Both the position numbers and the translations under genes were made by a program. A stretch of DNA of 64,000 bases from Baylisascaris procyonis (lineage: Eukaryota > Nematoda > Chromadorea > Rhabditida > Ascarididae). The stretch's first letter is position 1, and each line of letters starts with the position of its first letter. The stretch lies in the NCBI GenBank assembly GCA_037389465.1, contig JAZARR010000184.1, positions 1,240,001-1,304,000 of the forward strand, in the 5' to 3' direction. The notes under the pieces were generated by a model. The model saw only the letters and a program-made list of their open reading frames with translations. It made no database searches and was not told the DNA's origin. This document shows positions 62,834-64,000 of the stretch, one piece after another.

Positions 62834-64000
62834 TTGTTTGTGTGTTGTTCACTTGGTGAGAGGTGCACAATCGATCATAAAGAATGAGAGGTGCGATGCG
62901 ATTGCCGGAATGGCATCGGCGGCATTCCATCTTATATAAAATGTGCAATAAAATTTTCTTTTTAATTCCAATTCTAAACACAATTATTGCTACCAATCAC
63001 ATAACAATGAACAAAAAAAAATTCACATAAACATCCGTTCAAGGAAAAAAAAGAGCAACTTTATCATGTTGCGATATACTGTAGCGAAACACATTTCTCT
63101 GTCGTAAAAAAATGCGCCCAATGAACGACTCTTTAGATGTCATTCAGTTGAATTGCCTCATAAATTTGACTATAAAATCACAAATAAATTACTTATGTTT
63201 CATTATTTTGCAACATTATTCTTAGTATAAAAATGACTAATTATTGCTATAGTGTATCAAAATTTCTTATCGATTATTCAAATAAAATGCTCAAATATAA
63301 AGATAAATTTTGCATATTTTTTGCAAACAACACATTAAATATACCTGTATCTCTGCTAGGCAACCCTCTATGCTTATGTTCTTGGAGTGTCGATTGGACT
63401 AATCACAGTTCAGTAAGATATTTTTCCCTTTATAAATATATGAGTAAAATTGACCACGAATGCACTCAACTTCCGTATCAATCACTTTAAGACAAGTTTA
63501 CAAAAAGAAATAAATTTTTAGATGAAAAAGCTAAGAATTACTATATTTGCAGTCAACGTTTAATTTTACGTTGGTTTAGACATTTCGGTCCTTTGATCAC
63601 AATTATTCTCGAATAAGTTACATCAGTTATATTAATGAAGCAATCGCCTGATAAGAACTGAAATTATAAAATTACCGAGAAAATTCTTTGCTTGTTTTGA
63701 TGTCATTCAAAGCAATCCTTATCAATAGCGAACGTTGAGGCTATTCTATCTGACACAGATTTTAAATCTAAGAGCTTATAAGCTTCTGATCCATTATTGG
63801 CCTCTGCTTTAAGCCTCTTCTATTTAAAAGTGCACCATTATTTTGAGGAACGATTAACATAACGAGTGATAACGTCATCATCCTACTACTTATTTGATAA
63901 ATACAGTCGCCTATTAAGCATATAGTACAAAGTCGACTCGTATATTATGCATTTTAAACTTTCCCTATATGTTATTACTAAGTATTAGTTTTTTTCCAAG

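Larger units (their letters stand above)
61601..64000. other. Right end: structured repeats, no proven gene
   Basis: Holds the repeat locus described separately, a GA microsatellite, and a 90-codon frame from an ATG at 62477 (ends 62749) opening MAPKGRLPSGKHRVQ, which matches nothing known to me. From 62.9 kb to the end nothing is recognised. Confidence 0.45.

Noticed and set aside
62727..62996. Charged and Ser/Leu-rich frames over the GA tract
   Set aside because: Translation of a microsatellite on both strands.
1..64000. CRISPR arrays, rRNA, spliced leader RNA, known microRNAs, telomeric TTAGGC arrays, bacterial operons
   Set aside because: Looked for by eye on both strands; no regularly spaced repeats, conserved RNA cores or telomere repeats were found.

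Overview
The window is AT-rich eukaryotic DNA from what looks like a nematode. It holds one gene that can be read with confidence: a complete, 15-exon ubiquilin on the + strand, coding from 2209 to 17816. The nematode assignment is inference. It rests on the ubiquilin protein, which has a C. elegans-like STI1 tail, a [10 protein letters not shown] block and an EALPNPWG block. It is also supported by short TTTCAG/TTGCAG-type acceptors. Introns of about 0.2-3.3 kb and the AT-rich, repeat-laden flanks would fit a clade III (spirurine/ascaridoid) worm, but species cannot be fixed from the sequence.

Layout. 1-2208: upstream flank, with a 13-nt G run and a 14-bp perfect palindrome 124 nt before the start codon. 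2209-17816: the ubiquilin gene, with order UBL, Ser/Ala linker, STI1 pair, Thr/Ala/Ser linker, second STI1 region, Thr-rich linker, UBA. Exon phases close exactly across all 15 exons, giving 535 aa (543 aa if an upstream in-frame acceptor at exon 7 is used). 17817-20100: 3' flank with the same G-over-C bias as the gene. 20150-20830: a GC-richer island with no recognisable product. 20831-64000: more than 40 kb in which no recognisable protein gene is seen. It contains microsatellites, small tandem repeats, two or three decayed tRNA-derived (SINE-like) pieces, fragments of at least two dispersed repeat families, and a structured repeat locus at 61.6-62.4 kb with an inverted 30-bp arm pair and an exact 36-bp direct repeat.

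Functionally the window reports a single housekeeping protein-quality-control gene. Ubiquilin carries ubiquitinated or hydrophobic clients (UBA and STI1 regions) to the proteasome (UBL). No operon partner, RNA gene, CRISPR array or prokaryotic system was seen. The most useful leads are the exon 7 acceptor choice, the many GTT-type donors, the G-tract cluster around the gene, and the 61.6-62.4 kb repeat locus.
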